Assembly: GCA_031266775.1 (NCBI GenBank)
Contig: JAISAQ010000017.1
Coordinates: 1 to 57,318 of the forward strand
Origin: Treponema sp.
GTDB taxonomy: Bacteria > Spirochaetota > Spirochaetia > Treponematales > Breznakiellaceae
Direction of reading: 5' to 3'
DNA length: 57,318 nt
Part shown: piece after piece, positions 1 to 8,751 of the stretch
Position numbering within the stretch: position 1 is the first letter of the stretch
Layout of the letters: each line of letters opens with the position of its first letter
Made by a program: the position numbers and the translations under genes
Notes under the pieces: generated by a model
Database searches by the model: none
Seen by the model: the letters and a program-made list of their open reading frames with translations, nothing else
Told to the model about the DNA's origin: nothing

Positions 1-161
1 TAAAAGATTGCTTCAAGCACTTTCCGGGAGGCTAGGGGAGGTCGTCCCCCGCCTGGTTTCCGCTGGTATTCCTTGCTTTGGTCCCGTGTTTTCCGGGGAA
101 GTAACGGTTCCGCCTTTTCCCAAAAGGCGTCTGTTATCTCCCATGACTTTTTCTGTTTCAT
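1..161 (-). CDS. IS5-family transposase, N-terminal part (runs off left edge)
   Basis: Reading the minus strand from the ATG at 161 gives 53 codons open to the window edge. The product begins MKQKKSWEITDAFWEKAEPL and reaches a GRPPLASRKVLEAIFY-type stretch. This is the N-terminal signature of IS5-type transposases (DUF4096: WEITDxFWxxxEPLLP, then a GRPP-R-LxAIFY block). A strong ribosome site (AAGGAGG) sits about 6 bases before the ATG. The DDE catalytic part lies outside the window. The element abuts the 3' end of the large surface-protein gene, and its unseen remainder extends left. Family assignment is confident from the motif; the exact IS name is not known. Confidence 0.85.
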   Translation of the reverse strand, partial: MKQKKSWEITDAFWEKAEPLLPRKTRDQSKEYQRKPGGGRPPLASRKVLEAIF

Positions 162-297
162 GTTCCCCTCCTTTCTTTTTATCGGAAGGTTCCTTCTGCC
201 TATTTAGGGATAGGTTCTTAATCCAGAAATACCTTTCTTTTCTTTAAAAAGGGGACGGGATTTCACGTATGTACATTACTATTCATAATGCATATTC
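1..297 (-). mobile_element. Right-hand end of an IS5-type insertion sequence (boundary estimated)
   Basis: This covers the partial transposase plus about 135 non-coding bases to its right. The boundary is inferred. The GC-rich coding sequence of the surface protein stops abruptly near 297-300, and 240-297 is AT-rich and unrelated to the repeat unit expected there. A small palindrome (CCTAT/ATAGG, 199-214) is visible, but no terminal inverted repeat can be confirmed because the other end is not in the window. Nothing else is recognised in 162-282. Confidence 0.4.
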
Positions 298-3200
298 TGT
301 CGACCACCTGAAAGATCCGTCGGGACCCAGCACGGCGAACCGGAACGTTTTGCCCGAAAGCACGGACGCCCGCTCCGGCGTCAGGTACAGGGCGGAGGCG
401 CCAAAGCTTCCGAGAGTATTCACGGCCCCCGCGGTCCCGTTCAGTATCATGATACGGAAAAGCGGAGCGCAGGAACCGGCTGAGGTTGATGTAAATTCCA
501 CTTCGCTTGTCGAAGCGTTTATTTGGGTGACGGAAGTCACCGTGTTTATTGAAGAGAGCATCGTCCCGTTCGGCCTTGCTATCCTGAAGGTCCTCCCCGT
601 GTTTGAAGAAGAATCCCACAGCAGTTCGGCCCGTTCGTTCGGAAGCGTCCATGTGTTTGTGCCGGCAACAAGGGCTCCGGCGTTAGCCGCGCCCGCGCGC
701 CCGCCATCTACCATGATCCCGTAGTCCCCCGTAAAGCGGTCCGGCGCATCCGCGCTAAAGGTAACAACGTTTCCGCTTACACCGGACACGGAGGCAACGT
801 TGTTGCGCGAAGGGGTGAGTCTTCCGTCCGTGTCAACAAGCCTGAAATCCGCGCCCCCCGGAAGAGCGGCGGCGGCGGCGAAAAGGGCGGCCTGGGACGC
901 GCTCAGCGTCCATGTGTTGGAATCTTCGGAGGAAAGCCGGAGGCGGGAATCGATGGGCCCCGCCGCGGCGCGTTCGCTGTTTATCATGATGTGATCAGAG
1001 GCGGCGTAACTTTGCGAACCCGAGCCTGTAACCGCATAGGTGATCGTATGTGTACCGGAATCGGCGGCCGTTACCCTGCAGGTAAGGGGCCCCGGAGCGC
1101 CCGCGGACGGATCGTTTGTGATCCTGAAAAGCGTGCCCGGCGCCTTTAGAAGGTCAAAAACAAGCGGATCAGGAACAAGGCTGCCGCTTCCCCCGCCTGA
1201 AAGGATACCCGCCGCGCCTATAGCGCCCAGACTGGCCTTGAAGAAACTGTCCTTGACGATGTAGTCCCCCGCGTTAACGTACTGCGCGGCCGAGGCGGTA
1301 AAGGTAACGGGAACAAGGCCGTCCGCTCCGGGCGCGCCTTTTCCGGTTACGATGTACACGGGCGTCCGCAGCTTCCCTTTGGCCGTTTCCCCCGTCCAGG
1401 CGGAATCGGGGCTTCCTTCGTCGGTGATCCTGAAGGTGTCCCCGGCGGCAAGCATGGCGGCCTTGTCCGGGCTAAAACCGAGCGTAACGCTGCCTGAGCC
1501 AATGTTCCTGGCGGAGGCGAAGGTTCCTATAAAGGGCCGTTTCCCGGTTTTTACATCGATGGTATTCCCCAGAATAACGCTGTTCCGCACGCGGACATCC
1601 ACCGCGTCGTACCAGGAAGATGACGTTCCGGGAACGGCGACGTTCTTTACCCCGCCGGGCCCCGCCGAAGCCGTTGTCAAACCGGCCGTATTACCGGCAA
1701 TTGTTACGTTGTTCATGGTAACGTACACGCCGCTTCTTGCGTTACCCTGCTCCAGGGCGGCGGTGTTCCCGCTTACGTCGACGCCGGTCCCGTTGTTGGT
1801 AACGCGGACGCTGTTCATGACAAGATTCGCCGCCCCGTGGTTATGGGTATATTCCGAAGAATACGAGGCCCGAATCCCCGTGCCCCAGCCCGTAACGGTA
1901 ACGTTGGCAAGAATACAACCCGCGAGCACGGGGGAAGCCGGATCTTTGCTGTTGCTTGTTACCCCGAACGACAGGCCCGTACCGCCTGATCCGGCGATGA
2001 CGGTGTTGGCAATAACGGAGGCCCCGCCCAGCGAGATGCCCGAACCCTGAATGGTTGAATCGGTCATGCCAAGGTAGCCGCCGCTTGAGATCCCGTCCAG
2101 CGCCGTCAGGTTGGCCGCCGCAAGGGCGCCGCCGTTGTTGATCCCGCCCCCGGTGTTGTTCTTCACCGTAACGTTGACAAGTTTAAGATCGCCGCCGTTT
2201 TCAACACCGCCGCCCGACAGGCCGGCGCGGTTGTAAGAAAATTCCGAATCAAAGACCCAGGTATTGCCGTAGTTCGAAAGGCCCCCGCCCGTATTGGTGT
2301 CGTTGTAACTGAACGTACACCCCTTTACAAGGACGCCGCCCCCGCCTTCGGCGTATATGCCCGCGCCGCGCCCCCCGGTAATGGAGTTGTTCCTGAATTC
2401 GCAGTCAATGAACACGGGAAGGCACAGAGCGGAGGCGCCGTAATTGGCGAAACCCGCCCCGTCGCCCTCGTGCCCGGCGTAGCCCGTGGCGTCGTTGTTG
2501 ATAAATTTGACCTTGTTCATCACCGGGCCGCCGGGCTTCCCGCCGTTGGCGGTGTTGTACATGCCCCCGCCGGCAACGGAGGTGTTCCTTGTTAAAAGGA
2601 CATTATTGAGGACGGGGCTGGCGTTGACGGCGTAAAGGCCAGCGCCCCTTGTGTGGAGGATAAAGTTGGCGTTGTCGTTCCCTTTGTATTTTATGAGCCT
2701 GTCGTCCTTGGTACGAAGGCCGTCCTGTATGGAAAGGGTGTCAAGCAGGGTAACGCCGCTTCCCCCGAAGATCCCGTTTGCATCGCTGCCGATGGTAACG
2801 TCATATTCCGTATCAAGTTCGTCGCGGTTGGAAAGATTCGGCGTATCCCCGTCGCGGGGAGCTATGCCGGCGGCGATAACTACGTGGCGCACGCTTGTCG
2901 ACGTGCCGTAAAGGAGGCCGCTCAAATACGTCCTTGCGGGATCACTGCTGCGGCTCGGCCTTTCGCGGCCCTGTTTTTGGGCGGCAGCGCCTCCCAAAGA
3001 ACTTCCCTCAGTGCCGCTGAAGCCGCCGTAGATCCTCAGCCCCTGTTTAAGCACAAAGGCCATGTTCTTCGTGTCAGAGCGGACGGGGCTGCCCGTATCC
3101 GTATAAGCCGAAACATCGTTTATATTCGTACCGGAAGAAAGGCTCCACACATTTCCCGTAAGCTCCTCCGCCCAGCTGTCTATGGTATAGCCGCCCTCAA

Positions 3201-5547
3201 GGAGCCAGATTTCGTCAAAGCCGCCGTCTTTATAGCTGTTGATGATAGCCTGCAGATTGCTTGACGCGTAGGCCCAGCTTGTGGCGGTTCTTCCGTCGCC
3301 ATCCCCGTAACCCCCGGTACGGCTTGCCCTTCTTAGATCGAGGTTTGAGCCGGGCCGGGGGGCGGCGTAAGCCACACGGGGAACCTTGTCCGTATTCAGC
3401 TTGTACGTGAGGACTATAGTCACCTTCTCGTTGGGCATGGTGAACTGCCAGGACCACACGTCCCCGCTCTTGCCGGGCGTTGTCTGTGCAAGCGGGGCGC
3501 CGCTCGGCAAGGTTACGGTATGGGAATCGTATTCCCAGCCCAGCTTGGGCGTTACCCTTATGACGACGGTATTGCCGGGAAGGGACGTGTTTACCGCCTT
3601 GCCCATGTTGGTGGAGATAAAGGCCTGGAAGATCCCCCGCTCATAGCTGTTGAGGAGCGGGTTCGGGGAACCGGGAGCTTCCGGGTCATCCATGTCGGTG
3701 TAGAGATCTATGCCAAGGGCGCCCGCGCGTACAATGGTAAAGCCGTAGGGGCGGTCCCTGAAACCGCTCCTGAGGGCGGTAACGGTAAGGCCCGTGCCGC
3801 CTGTAAAGGCGAACTCAACGCCGTTTTCCAGTACCTCATTCTGGCCGTCGCCCAGCCTGTAACGGGGGGCGCTGCCGCCCGGCTCGCGGTACCCTGTTAC
3901 GCGGAGCCTTGTAACCGTCCCGTCCACTTCCAGCGTGTAGTTGGTTGGGTCATCCGCGCCGGGGGAAACGTCAAAATACGGAGGTGCGGGAGAAGCGGCG
4001 TGGGGTATTTCCTTAAAGGTAAGGAGGGGATCGGGAATTGCCGAAAGGCTCCCGCCGTCGGACCAGAAGAGTGTCTTCCAGGGGCCGCCTGAAACCTGGC
4101 CCTCTATTCTAAGGTTGACAAGCGTCGCCGGGTCCGCCTCCCTGCCCACTTCCACCCAGTAGGTATAGTCGTCCTCCGGAAAGCCTGGGTTTCTGACAAT
4201 GATGCGCACCGCCGCCGCCTGGGCGGAAAAAGGCCGCGTATAGGTGTAGCTTGGCGGGCTGGAAAGCGGCAGATCCGCCGGGTGCGGAAGCGGCCCCGAA
4301 TGCTGGATCGCCCCGCCAATCATGGTCCATTCTTCAAACTGCACCGTATAGGAGGACTTGCGGGGAACGGCTTTTACCGTAATGTTCCCCGCCTCCTGGT
4401 GGACCAGCGCGCCGTAGTTCTGCGCCTCCGTGATAAAGTTCCCCTGCAGCCTTTTGGTGCCGGGTACTTTGTCGTCCCGCACGTCTATGGCGCTGAGGTA
4501 AGCCTTGCTCTTCTTCCACACAAGCTTGATCTTGTAATCAAAGTGATAACGCTGTTCGTGCGTATCGGGATCTTCCACAGCGGTGCTGATCCACAGGTAA
4601 GAGGTTTTAAGACCCGTGTAAACATCCACTTCGGGGGGCCTTACGCGGAGCTGAGGGCTGTCGTAAACGGCGGGGGAAGATCCTGTAAAGTCGATGTACA
4701 GGGGAACGGCCGCCGCGCTGTGCGAAACGGTCTTTCCTACGGCGCCCCCGGCGGCAGCGACGTGTTCCGGGTAGTACTGGGGGTCCTTCTCGTACAGCGT
4801 GTACCCAACGATAACGTCGGAGGGGGCGTCCGGCTCTATGAGGATCTTGTCGGCGTAATAGGGAAGCTGCACCTCGTAATTCTGGCCCGCCGCGTGGAAG
4901 TTTTCCATGTAATTGGAGGTGTCGCCGTGATCCCATCCGGGGTCCGAAGGATTGGGATCGGGCGTTCCCGCGCCGGTCCATTCAACGGCCCGTATGGAAA
5001 GGGCGGCAATGCGGCCCGGATCGGAACGCCGCGTAACCAGAACGGCGTAGGTTTCGGGGGCGCGGTATTCCTTTACTATGGTAAACGTAAGGTGAAGGCC
5101 GTAAACCTCGGAGGGGTAGCGGTAGCGTCCGTTTTCATACGCGGAAAACGTGTTCCCCCGTGAATCCTGTACGGGGGCATTGCCGGGGCCGACAAAGAGG
5201 GCGGTTCCGAAGACAACAAAGGCCCCGTCTTCCGCGAATCCTGAAGGCAGCACTTCCGTGGCAAGCTCGTGAACCTGAACGGTGTAGTTTTTTATGGATG
5301 AATCAAATACCGGCTTAAGGGAATAAACGTCGCCTGAGCCGTCCGTGTTGGTGTGGAATTCCAGCCCTTTGAGAACGACAGGACGGCTGAGATTATGAAT
5401 AATGTAGGGGTTTTCACATGAGTTGAAAATAACCGGGACGCCCGCCGCGAACGCGCCGAAAACAACCGAGTATATAAACCTGCGAACACCATTCACAAAC
5501 GCACCCCTGTTTTTCCTCCTTCTGCCGATACTGCGCTTTTTGCGCAT
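283..5547 (-). CDS. Giant cadherin-like / right-handed beta-helix surface protein, probably 3'-truncated
   Basis: 1754 aa. The N-terminus is strongly basic (about residues 1-24). A hydrophobic segment follows, ending in FNSC, which could be a loose spirochaetal lipobox. Residues of about 50-620 hold several cadherin-like beta-sandwich stretches (LKGLEF..., ...YTVQVHELA; LVNLRIEG). About 780-1330 is rich in Asn/Gly turns (GGGMYN, GAGIYAEGGGG, NNTGGGINNGG) typical of a right-handed parallel beta-helix, like polymorphic outer-membrane or pectate-lyase-type folds. The C-terminal ~350 residues contain a repeated unit of the form ...A-x-L...TFRI...VTF...Y-x-IM-x-G. The last copy stops after its TFRF/GPDG part. 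The ATG at 5547 is the only start after an in-frame stop, but no good ribosome site precedes it. Likely exported adhesin or surface structural protein; the function is inferred from fold only. Confidence 0.8.
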   Translation of the reverse strand: MRKKRSIGRRRKNRGAFVNGVRRFIYSVVFGAFAAGVPVIFNSCENPYIIHNLSRPVVLKGLEFHTNTDGSGDVYSLKPVFDSSIKNYTVQVHELATEVLPSGFAEDGAFVVFGTALFVGPGNAPVQDSRGNTFSAYENGRYRYPSEVYGLHLTFTIVKEYRAPETYAVLVTRRSDPGRIAALSIRAVEWTGAGTPDPNPSDPGWDHGDTSNYMENFHAAGQNYEVQLPYYADKILIEPDAPSDVIVGYTLYEKDPQYYPEHVAAAGGAVGKTVSHSAAAVPLYIDFTGSSPAVYDSPQLRVRPPEVDVYTGLKTSYLWISTAVEDPDTHEQRYHFDYKIKLVWKKSKAYLSAIDVRDDKVPGTKRLQGNFITEAQNYGALVHQEAGNITVKAVPRKSSYTVQFEEWTMIGGAIQHSGPLPHPADLPLSSPPSYTYTRPFSAQAAAVRIIVRNPGFPEDDYTYWVEVGREADPATLVNLRIEGQVSGGPWKTLFWSDGGSLSAIPDPLLTFKEIPHAASPAPPYFDVSPGADDPTNYTLEVDGTVTRLRVTGYREPGGSAPRYRLGDGQNEVLENGVEFAFTGGTGLTVTALRSGFRDRPYGFTIVRAGALGIDLYTDMDDPEAPGSPNPLLNSYERGIFQAFISTNMGKAVNTSLPGNTVVIRVTPKLGWEYDSHTVTLPSGAPLAQTTPGKSGDVWSWQFTMPNEKVTIVLTYKLNTDKVPRVAYAAPRPGSNLDLRRASRTGGYGDGDGRTATSWAYASSNLQAIINSYKDGGFDEIWLLEGGYTIDSWAEELTGNVWSLSSGTNINDVSAYTDTGSPVRSDTKNMAFVLKQGLRIYGGFSGTEGSSLGGAAAQKQGRERPSRSSDPARTYLSGLLYGTSTSVRHVVIAAGIAPRDGDTPNLSNRDELDTEYDVTIGSDANGIFGGSGVTLLDTLSIQDGLRTKDDRLIKYKGNDNANFILHTRGAGLYAVNASPVLNNVLLTRNTSVAGGGMYNTANGGKPGGPVMNKVKFINNDATGYAGHEGDGAGFANYGASALCLPVFIDCEFRNNSITGGRGAGIYAEGGGGVLVKGCTFSYNDTNTGGGLSNYGNTWVFDSEFSYNRAGLSGGGVENGGDLKLVNVTVKNNTGGGINNGGALAAANLTALDGISSGGYLGMTDSTIQGSGISLGGASVIANTVIAGSGGTGLSFGVTSNSKDPASPVLAGCILANVTVTGWGTGIRASYSSEYTHNHGAANLVMNSVRVTNNGTGVDVSGNTAALEQGNARSGVYVTMNNVTIAGNTAGLTTASAGPGGVKNVAVPGTSSSWYDAVDVRVRNSVILGNTIDVKTGKRPFIGTFASARNIGSGSVTLGFSPDKAAMLAAGDTFRITDEGSPDSAWTGETAKGKLRTPVYIVTGKGAPGADGLVPVTFTASAAQYVNAGDYIVKDSFFKASLGAIGAAGILSGGGSGSLVPDPLVFDLLKAPGTLFRITNDPSAGAPGPLTCRVTAADSGTHTITYAVTGSGSQSYAASDHIMINSERAAAGPIDSRLRLSSEDSNTWTLSASQAALFAAAAALPGGADFRLVDTDGRLTPSRNNVASVSGVSGNVVTFSADAPDRFTGDYGIMVDGGRAGAANAGALVAGTNTWTLPNERAELLWDSSSNTGRTFRIARPNGTMLSSINTVTSVTQINASTSEVEFTSTSAGSCAPLFRIMILNGTAGAVNTLGSFGASALYLTPERASVLSGKTFRFAVLGPDGSFRWSTEYAL

Positions 5548-5699
5548 TTTCGGACAAAAACCGGACCGTTTTCTGGCTTCGAAAGGGACTTTTAGCCCTT
5601 AATGTAGTTATATATCGCATAATATCGGCGAATTCTACATTTTTCATTAAAAAACACCTTTTTTGTGAAAAAAATATCTATAAAAAATGTTTCATTGTG

Positions 5700-5750
5700 T
5701 TGACACCGCCGTCCTTCCCGTGTTAACCTTTCTTTTACCATGGTTAACGA
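5700..5750 (+). promoter_or_regulatory. birA promoter with overlapping BirA operator
   Basis: A perfect -35 box TTGACA lies at 5700-5705. After 17 bases there is a weak -10 (TTAACC, 5723-5728). The inverted repeat TGTTAACC (5721-5728) and GGTTAACGA (5742-5750) puts two GTTAAC cores 15 bases apart. This is the layout known for Gram-positive-type BirA biotin operators (TTGTTAAC-N15-GTTAACAA). The left arm covers the -10 box; the right arm covers codons 1-4 of birA (ATG at 5740). BirA bound to biotinyl-AMP would therefore block initiation of the whole downstream operon. No Shine-Dalgarno precedes the ATG, so the transcript may be nearly leaderless. Confidence 0.75.
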
Positions 5751-6732
5751 AAAAAGGGCGGACAAAAAGGATTCCGGGAGCGGTACGGGCCTTTCCACAA
5801 GGGCTTTTATACTTTCGCGGTTAAGGAGAAGGCCGGGAGAACCCGTTACCGGGGAAAGCCTCGCCGCCGGGGCGGGAATTTCCAGAGTCGCGGTGTGGAA
5901 GGGTGTGCGCGCCCTTGTGGAAGCGGGGTACGCCGTCACTTCCGGCCCCCGGGGTTACAGCCTTGAAAACGCGGAAAACGATTTTCTTTATCCCTGGGAA
6001 TTCGGCGAAGAAGAGGGACGCTTCCGCCATTTTGCGGTAACGGACAGCACCATGAACCGGGCCAGGGAATGCGCCTTCGCGGACGCCCCCGGCGGAACGG
6101 TGATAACCGCCGAAACGCAGACGGCCGGCCGCGGCCGGAACGGGAAGAAGTGGGTTTCGGGAAAAGGCGGGCTTTTCTTTACCATGCTTGAGCGTCCCCT
6201 GCTTTCCATTGCCAACTACGCGCTCCTTGCCATGGCGGCCCACATAGCCGTGTGCAGGGCCGTACGCGGGGTATGCCGGACAGACGCCTTTCTCCGCTGG
6301 CCCAACGACGTGTACTCAGGCGGAAAAAAAACGGCGGGCATCCTTTCGGACGTGTACGGCGAGGGAGACGGCGTCGAATGGATGGCTGTCGGCGCCGGGA
6401 TCAACGTAAACAACCACCTCCCCGCCGGCGCGTCGGGCTGCGCTTCCCTTGCCGGCCGCGCCGTTTCCCGGCGCGATACGCTCCTTGCGGTCCTCGGCGA
6501 ATTTTCCAGGGTAAAACGCGCCGCCGCCGATCCGGGGGGAATCCGGGATCTGTGGAACTACCACGCCGAAGGAATAGGCCGCCAGGCTGTTTTTGTAGGC
6601 AAGGGAAAACCTCAGGACATACTGGCGCGGGGTATCTTTTTGGGTATCGATTATTCGTTCAGATGCATGATACAGACCGGCGAAGAGATAGCGGGGTTCC
6701 TGCCCGCCCAGGGCTCGCTTGTTTTTTATTAA
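5740..6732 (+). CDS. birA: Bifunctional biotin protein ligase / biotin operon repressor BirA
   Basis: 330 aa. It activates biotin to biotinyl-5'-AMP and attaches it to the lysine of biotin carboxyl carrier proteins; class II enzymes also repress transcription. An N-terminal winged helix is visible at about residues 20-75 (ESLAAGAGISRVAVWKGV), so this is the regulatory class. The ligase signature GRGRNGKKW is at about 129-137 and RWPNDVYSGGKKTAG at about 186-200, both intact. It is the first gene of a locus continuing with bioY, bioM, bioN and a TonB-type uptake system. Its own start codon lies in a BirA-type operator, indicating autoregulation. No other in-frame start exists nearby. Confidence 0.95.
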   Translation: MVNEKRADKKDSGSGTGLSTRAFILSRLRRRPGEPVTGESLAAGAGISRVAVWKGVRALVEAGYAVTSGPRGYSLENAENDFLYPWEFGEEEGRFRHFAVTDSTMNRARECAFADAPGGTVITAETQTAGRGRNGKKWVSGKGGLFFTMLERPLLSIANYALLAMAAHIAVCRAVRGVCRTDAFLRWPNDVYSGGKKTAGILSDVYGEGDGVEWMAVGAGINVNNHLPAGASGCASLAGRAVSRRDTLLAVLGEFSRVKRAAADPGGIRDLWNYHAEGIGRQAVFVGKGKPQDILARGIFLGIDYSFRCMIQTGEEIAGFLPAQGSLVFY

Positions 6733-6779
6733 CGGGGCCGCCTATTCCGCCCCCGTACACCGCTTCAACGGGAGATTGT

Positions 6780-7367
6780 ATGACTGATAAATACAGAACG
6801 GTAGCCATAAAAAGAAAGGCCGTACTGCGCCTTTCGTTCACGGCCCTGTTCGCCGCCCTTATCGCTTCGGGGGCCTTTATCGCCTTTCCGCCCTTCCCCT
6901 ACTCGCCCGTACCTGTTGTCCTGCAAAACTTCTTCGTCCTGCTTTCAGGGCTTGTGCTCGGGCCTGTTCAGGGCTCCGCGGCGGTTATCCTGTACCTCGC
7001 GGCCGGGACGCTGGGAGCGCCGGTATTCGCCGGCGGTTCGGGGGGCATTGCCCGCCTCGCGGGTCCCACGGGGGGCTTTCTCTTCGGCTACCTCCTTTCG
7101 GCCTTTACCGCGGGAATTACCGCCGGAACCCCCAGGGCCGGGAACAAGACCCCCCCCTGGCGCGTTGCCGCCGCGGTTTTCCTGGGGCTCCTTGCCGCAT
7201 ACGTGCCGGGTGTGGCAAGGCTCAAATTCGCCCTTGGCGGCCCCTGGACGGACGCGCTGCTTGCGGGCTTTGTCCCCTTTATTCCCGGCGATATTATTAA
7301 AGGGATCATGGTGGCGCTTGCCGCCCCCCGCCTCAGGCGCGCCGCCGCCCGATACCTTGACGCCTGA
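6780..7367 (+). CDS. bioY: BioY, biotin-specific S component of an ECF transporter
   Basis: 195 aa integral membrane protein with about six hydrophobic segments. BioY proteins bind biotin and, with the ECF module, import it across the inner membrane. Family-typical stretches are present: FAALIASGAFIAFPPFP-like near the N-terminus, YSPVPVVLQNFFVLLSGLVLG, the Gly-rich LAGPTGGFLFGYL, and FIPGDIIKG near the C-terminus. The ATG at 6780 was chosen because GGGAG sits just upstream and the protein then starts like other BioY proteins; a longer upstream reading frame is only the shadow of birA. The gene lies 47 bases after birA and overlaps the bioM start. Confidence 0.93.
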   Translation: MTDKYRTVAIKRKAVLRLSFTALFAALIASGAFIAFPPFPYSPVPVVLQNFFVLLSGLVLGPVQGSAAVILYLAAGTLGAPVFAGGSGGIARLAGPTGGFLFGYLLSAFTAGITAGTPRAGNKTPPWRVAAAVFLGLLAAYVPGVARLKFALGGPWTDALLAGFVPFIPGDIIKGIMVALAAPRLRRAAARYLDA

Positions 7368-8124
7368 CGCGGCCTCCGTTTTCCGGGTAAGGGGCCTTTC
7401 GCAGGTATTCAAGACCGGCGGGGGGACGGCGGCTCTTGAGCGTGTTAACCTGGACATAACGGAAGGTGAATGCCTCCTCCTTGCGGGCTCAAACGGTTCG
7501 GGAAAAACCCTGCTCATGCGCTGCCTCGCGGGGCTTCTTTCCCCCAGTTCCGGGGACATCTTCTACCGGGGCGTTCCCCTTTCCCTTGTAAAAGATCTTC
7601 ACCGGAGGGTGGGGCTTGTCTTTCAGGACCCCGATTCGCAAATAGTCGGGGAAACCGTTGAGGAAGACATTGCCTTTGGTCCGGGCAACCTGGGCCTTTC
7701 AAAACCCGCCGTCCGCGAAAAGACAGAATCGGCCATCGCGGCCTTTGGCCTTGAGGATAAACGGGACCTTTCTCCCCGTCTGCTTTCGGGAGGCGAAAAA
7801 CGCCGCCTTGCCGCGGCGGGAATCGCCGCCATGGGCTGTGAAACGGTGATAATGGACGAACCTTTCGCCAACCTCGATTATCCGGGGGTGCTTGCCGTCC
7901 TTTCCGTCATACAGGGCATGAAGGATGAAGGAAAAACTATCGTGATTCTTACGCATGAGCTTGAAAAGGTTCTTGCCCTTGCCGGAAGGCTCGTGATACT
8001 GCACCGGGGAACGATACGGGACGACGGGGAACCGGAGGCGGTGCTCGGGAGGCTGCGGGACGAATGGGGCGTGCGGGACCCCAGGCAAAACTATGTACGG
8101 GCAAAGGACTGTTCATGGCTTTGA
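7357..8124 (+). CDS. bioM: BioM, ECF transporter ATPase for biotin
   Basis: 255 aa ABC ATPase that energises biotin uptake with BioN and BioY. Visible motifs in order: Walker A GSNGSGKT (about 43-51), Q-loop FQDPDSQIV with the ECF-type DPDSQ sequence, signature LSGGEKRR (about 143-150), Walker B VIMDEPFANLD (about 163-173) and switch LTHE (about 199). The likely start is the TTG at 7357, which overlaps the last 11 bases of bioY; the open frame extends further upstream but that part is a bioY shadow. Coupled translation with bioY is likely. All catalytic residues look intact. Confidence 0.9.
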   Translation: MTPDAASVFRVRGLSQVFKTGGGTAALERVNLDITEGECLLLAGSNGSGKTLLMRCLAGLLSPSSGDIFYRGVPLSLVKDLHRRVGLVFQDPDSQIVGETVEEDIAFGPGNLGLSKPAVREKTESAIAAFGLEDKRDLSPRLLSGGEKRRLAAAGIAAMGCETVIMDEPFANLDYPGVLAVLSVIQGMKDEGKTIVILTHELEKVLALAGRLVILHRGTIRDDGEPEAVLGRLRDEWGVRDPRQNYVRAKDCSWL

Positions 8125-8747
8125 GGGCGCCGGGCACCCGGCGCGCGGCGTCCCCCTTTAGGGAACTTCCCTTTTCCTATAGCAAAGGAAATTCCCTTCT
8201 TCACCGGTGCCCTGCCGTGTGGAAACTCCTTGCCCTCCTTGTTATTTCCACCCTGGCTTTTTCATCGGTAGAGGGGCTTCTGATCTCCGCCTTCCTCCTT
8301 GTTCCCGCCGCGTATTCCGCCCGCGTTTCCCCCACAAGACTGTTCAGGGGTTTTCGCCCCCTCTTTTTTCTGGTGTTCTTCCTGGTTTTGTACAAATCGG
8401 TGAGCCTTGCGGGGTTCAGTTTTCCGGGCTTCCTTGAAGGGCTCAGACAGGGGCTCTGCATTCCGGTCTCGTTTGCCGCCGCGTCCCTTGTATTTTCGGT
8501 TACCAGCATGAGCGCCGTCCGCGCGTCGCTGGGAAGGGGCCGGGCGGGACTGGGCGCGGGCCTTATGCTTGGTTTCATCCCCCGCTTTTTCGCCGTCTGG
8601 GAAGAAGCCGGATGCGCGTGGAAGGCCAGAGGCGGCAAAAACGGGCCGGCCCGCATCCTCTTTCTTGTTCCCCTTGCCGTTGAAAAAATGATGGAAAAAG
8701 CTTCGGAAACGGCGGAGGCGCTTGAAGCGCGGGGATTCTCCCTGTAA
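8115..8747 (+). CDS. bioN: BioN, ECF transporter T component for biotin
   Basis: 210 aa membrane protein with four or five hydrophobic segments, matching CbiQ/BioN transmembrane couplers. The two diagnostic Ala-x-x-Arg-Gly coupling motifs are visible: AWKARGG at about 168 and ALEARGF at the extreme C-terminus. These helices dock into the grooves of the ATPases. The ATG at 8115 overlaps the bioM stop by 10 bases. Only one ATPase gene is present, so the module should use a BioM homodimer, as in the known BioMNY transporter. Confidence 0.88.
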   Translation: MALRAPGTRRAASPFRELPFSYSKGNSLLHRCPAVWKLLALLVISTLAFSSVEGLLISAFLLVPAAYSARVSPTRLFRGFRPLFFLVFFLVLYKSVSLAGFSFPGFLEGLRQGLCIPVSFAAASLVFSVTSMSAVRASLGRGRAGLGAGLMLGFIPRFFAVWEEAGCAWKARGGKNGPARILFLVPLAVEKMMEKASETAEALEARGFSL

Positions 8748-8751
8748 ACTT

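Noticed and set aside
8-247. Plus-strand 79-codon frame at the left edge
   Set aside because: It is antisense to the IS5-type transposase start, which has clear family motifs and a strong ribosome site.
2653-3264. Plus-strand 203-codon frame antisense to the surface protein
   Set aside because: Shadow of the beta-helix region; no motif or start signal.
5414-5647. 77-codon minus-strand frame (MKNVEFADIM...) overlapping the start of the giant surface protein
   Set aside because: It has an acceptable ribosome site, but more than half overlaps the surface gene in another frame with junk-like composition. It might be a short leader, but evidence is too thin.
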